A DNA stretch of 5,068 nt from Deltaproteobacteria bacterium. GTDB taxonomy: Bacteria > Myxococcota > Myxococcia > Myxococcales > 40CM-4-68-19. The notes beneath the pieces are model-generated. The model worked only from the letters and a program-made list of their open reading frames with translations, was not told the DNA's origin and searched no databases. The DNA lies in NCBI GenBank assembly GCA_005879095.1, contig VBLM01000451.1, positions 1-5,068 of the forward strand, read 5' to 3'. Position numbers and translations under genes: made by a program. This document shows, piece by piece, positions 4,205 through 5,068 of the stretch. Numbering within the stretch: the first letter of the stretch is position 1; each line of letters begins with the position of its first letter.

Positions 4205-5068
4205 TCAGGCGCGAGGTCTTGCCGGCTTCGATCTCCAGCTGCTCTTCCAGCCGGCGGCCGTCGGCGGTTTCGAACACGATCGTGTGCGCGCCGGCCGGGA
4301 GCGCGATGGGGTTGGCCGGTGGCACCGGCGTCCAGCGGCCCGTGTCGCGGCCGTCGATGGTCAAGCGCGCCGCTGGTTTGGTGGCGGCAGTCAGATAGCC
4401 GACCGCGACCGCCGGCGCGGGGCTCGACAGCGCGACGGGCGGGGCCTCGATTTCGAACTGCAGCTTCAGCTCGGTGGTGCCGGTCGCGCCGAGCTTGGCG
4501 GCTTTCCGTGTGGGAGCGTAGCCCTCGAGCGTCGCGATCACCGGGTGGTACGGGCCGGGATCGAGCGCGCCGGTCGTCACCGGAGAGGTGCCGACGACCT
4601 TGCCGTCGACGCGCACTTCCGCGCCGGTCGGCACGGTGACGATGCGCAGGCGGGGCGACTTGTCGACCACCACGACCGTCGGCGGCGGCGGTTGCGGTGG
4701 CTTTTCCTCGACTACGGGCGGCTCGGGCGGCTCCGGCTTGGCCGCCTTCGACCAGAGATGTTTCTTTTTCTGCGCCTCGGGGTCGGTCTTCTCCGCGGGC
4801 GGTTCCGGCTTCGGCTGCGTCAGCACGACGCCCTCCAGCTGCATCGGACCTTCCGCGACGAGCTGCGCGTCGATCTCCAGCGGCCGTCCGCCGGTAGGAA
4901 CGTTGACGCGCGTCTGGAAGGACTTGTACCCATCGGCTCGGACCTCGATCCGATGCGAGCCGGCCGCGACGGTGTGCACGAACGGCGGCAACGGACCGGA
5001 CGGCCTGCCGTCGATGAACAGCTCGGCGCCGACCGACGGCGACGGCGTGACGACGATTTTTCCCGGCC
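4188..5068 (-). CDS. PEGA-repeat protein, C-terminal 292 residues (5' end beyond the right edge)
   Basis: Three PEGA-type beta modules are visible in the fragment. PEGA 1 (about residues 3-70) reads KIVVTPSPSVGAELFIDGRPSG, later HRIEVRADGYKSF. PEGA 2 (139-205) reads LRIVTVPTGAEVRVDGKVVGTSP, later YHPVIATLEGYAP. PEGA 3 (221-292) is more diverged: ARLTIDGRDTGRWTPVPPA, then LPAGAHTIVFETADGRRLEEQLEIEAGKTSRLI. A Pro/Lys/Glu-rich low-complexity linker joins modules 1 and 2 (about 75-138). PEGA modules are small beta folds usually found in surface or scaffold proteins and, in myxobacteria, at the C-terminus of Ser/Thr protein kinases; which type this is depends on the missing N-terminus. The frame is open from the right edge, so no start lies here; the TTG at 4991 is internal to PEGA 1. 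It ends at TGA 4190-4188, inside the convergent GNAT gene. Confidence 0.88.
   Translation of the reverse strand, partial: PGKIVVTPSPSVGAELFIDGRPSGPLPPFVHTVAAGSHRIEVRADGYKSFQTRVNVPTGGRPLEIDAQLVAEGPMQLEGVVLTQPKPEPPAEKTDPEAQKKKHLWSKAAKPEPPEPPVVEEKPPQPPPPTVVVVDKSPRLRIVTVPTGAEVRVDGKVVGTSPVTTGALDPGPYHPVIATLEGYAPTRKAAKLGATGTTELKLQFEIEAPPVALSSPAPAVAVGYLTAATKPAARLTIDGRDTGRWTPVPPANPIALPAGAHTIVFETADGRRLEEQLEIEAGKTSRLIRSLP

Noticed and set aside
4201..4208. CTGATCAG palindrome at the GNAT/PEGA overlap matching the core at 531-538
   Set aside because: Eight bases, inside codons of both genes; expected by chance.

Overview
The window is a GC-rich stretch of bacterial chromosome with close-packed genes, frequent GTG/TTG starts and GCC/GCG/AAG-biased codons. 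The gene types (a short transpeptidase with a membrane anchor, a multi-thioredoxin-fold DsbA-like protein, a PEGA-repeat protein, a small Lys/Ala-rich exported protein) fit Myxococcota or a related deltaproteobacterial group. That placement is inference; there is no rRNA or marker gene here to prove it.

Layout, left to right. (1) Minus strand, 513 to beyond the left edge: the N-terminal part of a penicillin-binding transpeptidase, ending inside its SxxK motif, with an apparent one-base frameshift near 205-240. (2) A 50-bp divergent gap with a 10-bp palindrome. (3) Plus strand, 564-1385: a complete MscS-type mechanosensitive channel. (4) Minus strand, 1598-1401: a 65-residue signal-peptide protein whose mature part is about one third lysine, with a strong ribosome binding site and an 11-bp tandem repeat in its leader. 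(5) A divergent gap of about 200 bp. (6) Plus strand, 1804-3716: an exported or membrane-anchored protein with three tandem DsbA-like thioredoxin domains, each with CPFC and a cis-proline motif. Its signal-anchor segment lies in a different frame from the domains, so it also carries an apparent one-base frameshift. (7) Plus strand, 3719-4204: a GNAT acetyltransferase 2 bp downstream, probably co-translated. (8) Minus strand, beyond the right edge to 4188: the C-terminal 292 residues of a three-PEGA-repeat protein, overlapping the GNAT gene tail-to-tail by 17 bp.

The common theme is the cell envelope: wall cross-linking, osmotic protection, extracytoplasmic disulfide chemistry, a small basic exported protein and a PEGA surface or scaffold protein. 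Gene order does not prove a shared pathway. I see no RNA gene, mobile element, CRISPR array or phage gene. The two frameshifts, both in the linker between an N-terminal hydrophobic segment and a conserved domain, are either sequence errors or real lesions and should be settled before those genes are interpreted. I find no convincing wholly new system; the triple-DsbA/GNAT pair is the most distinctive arrangement.
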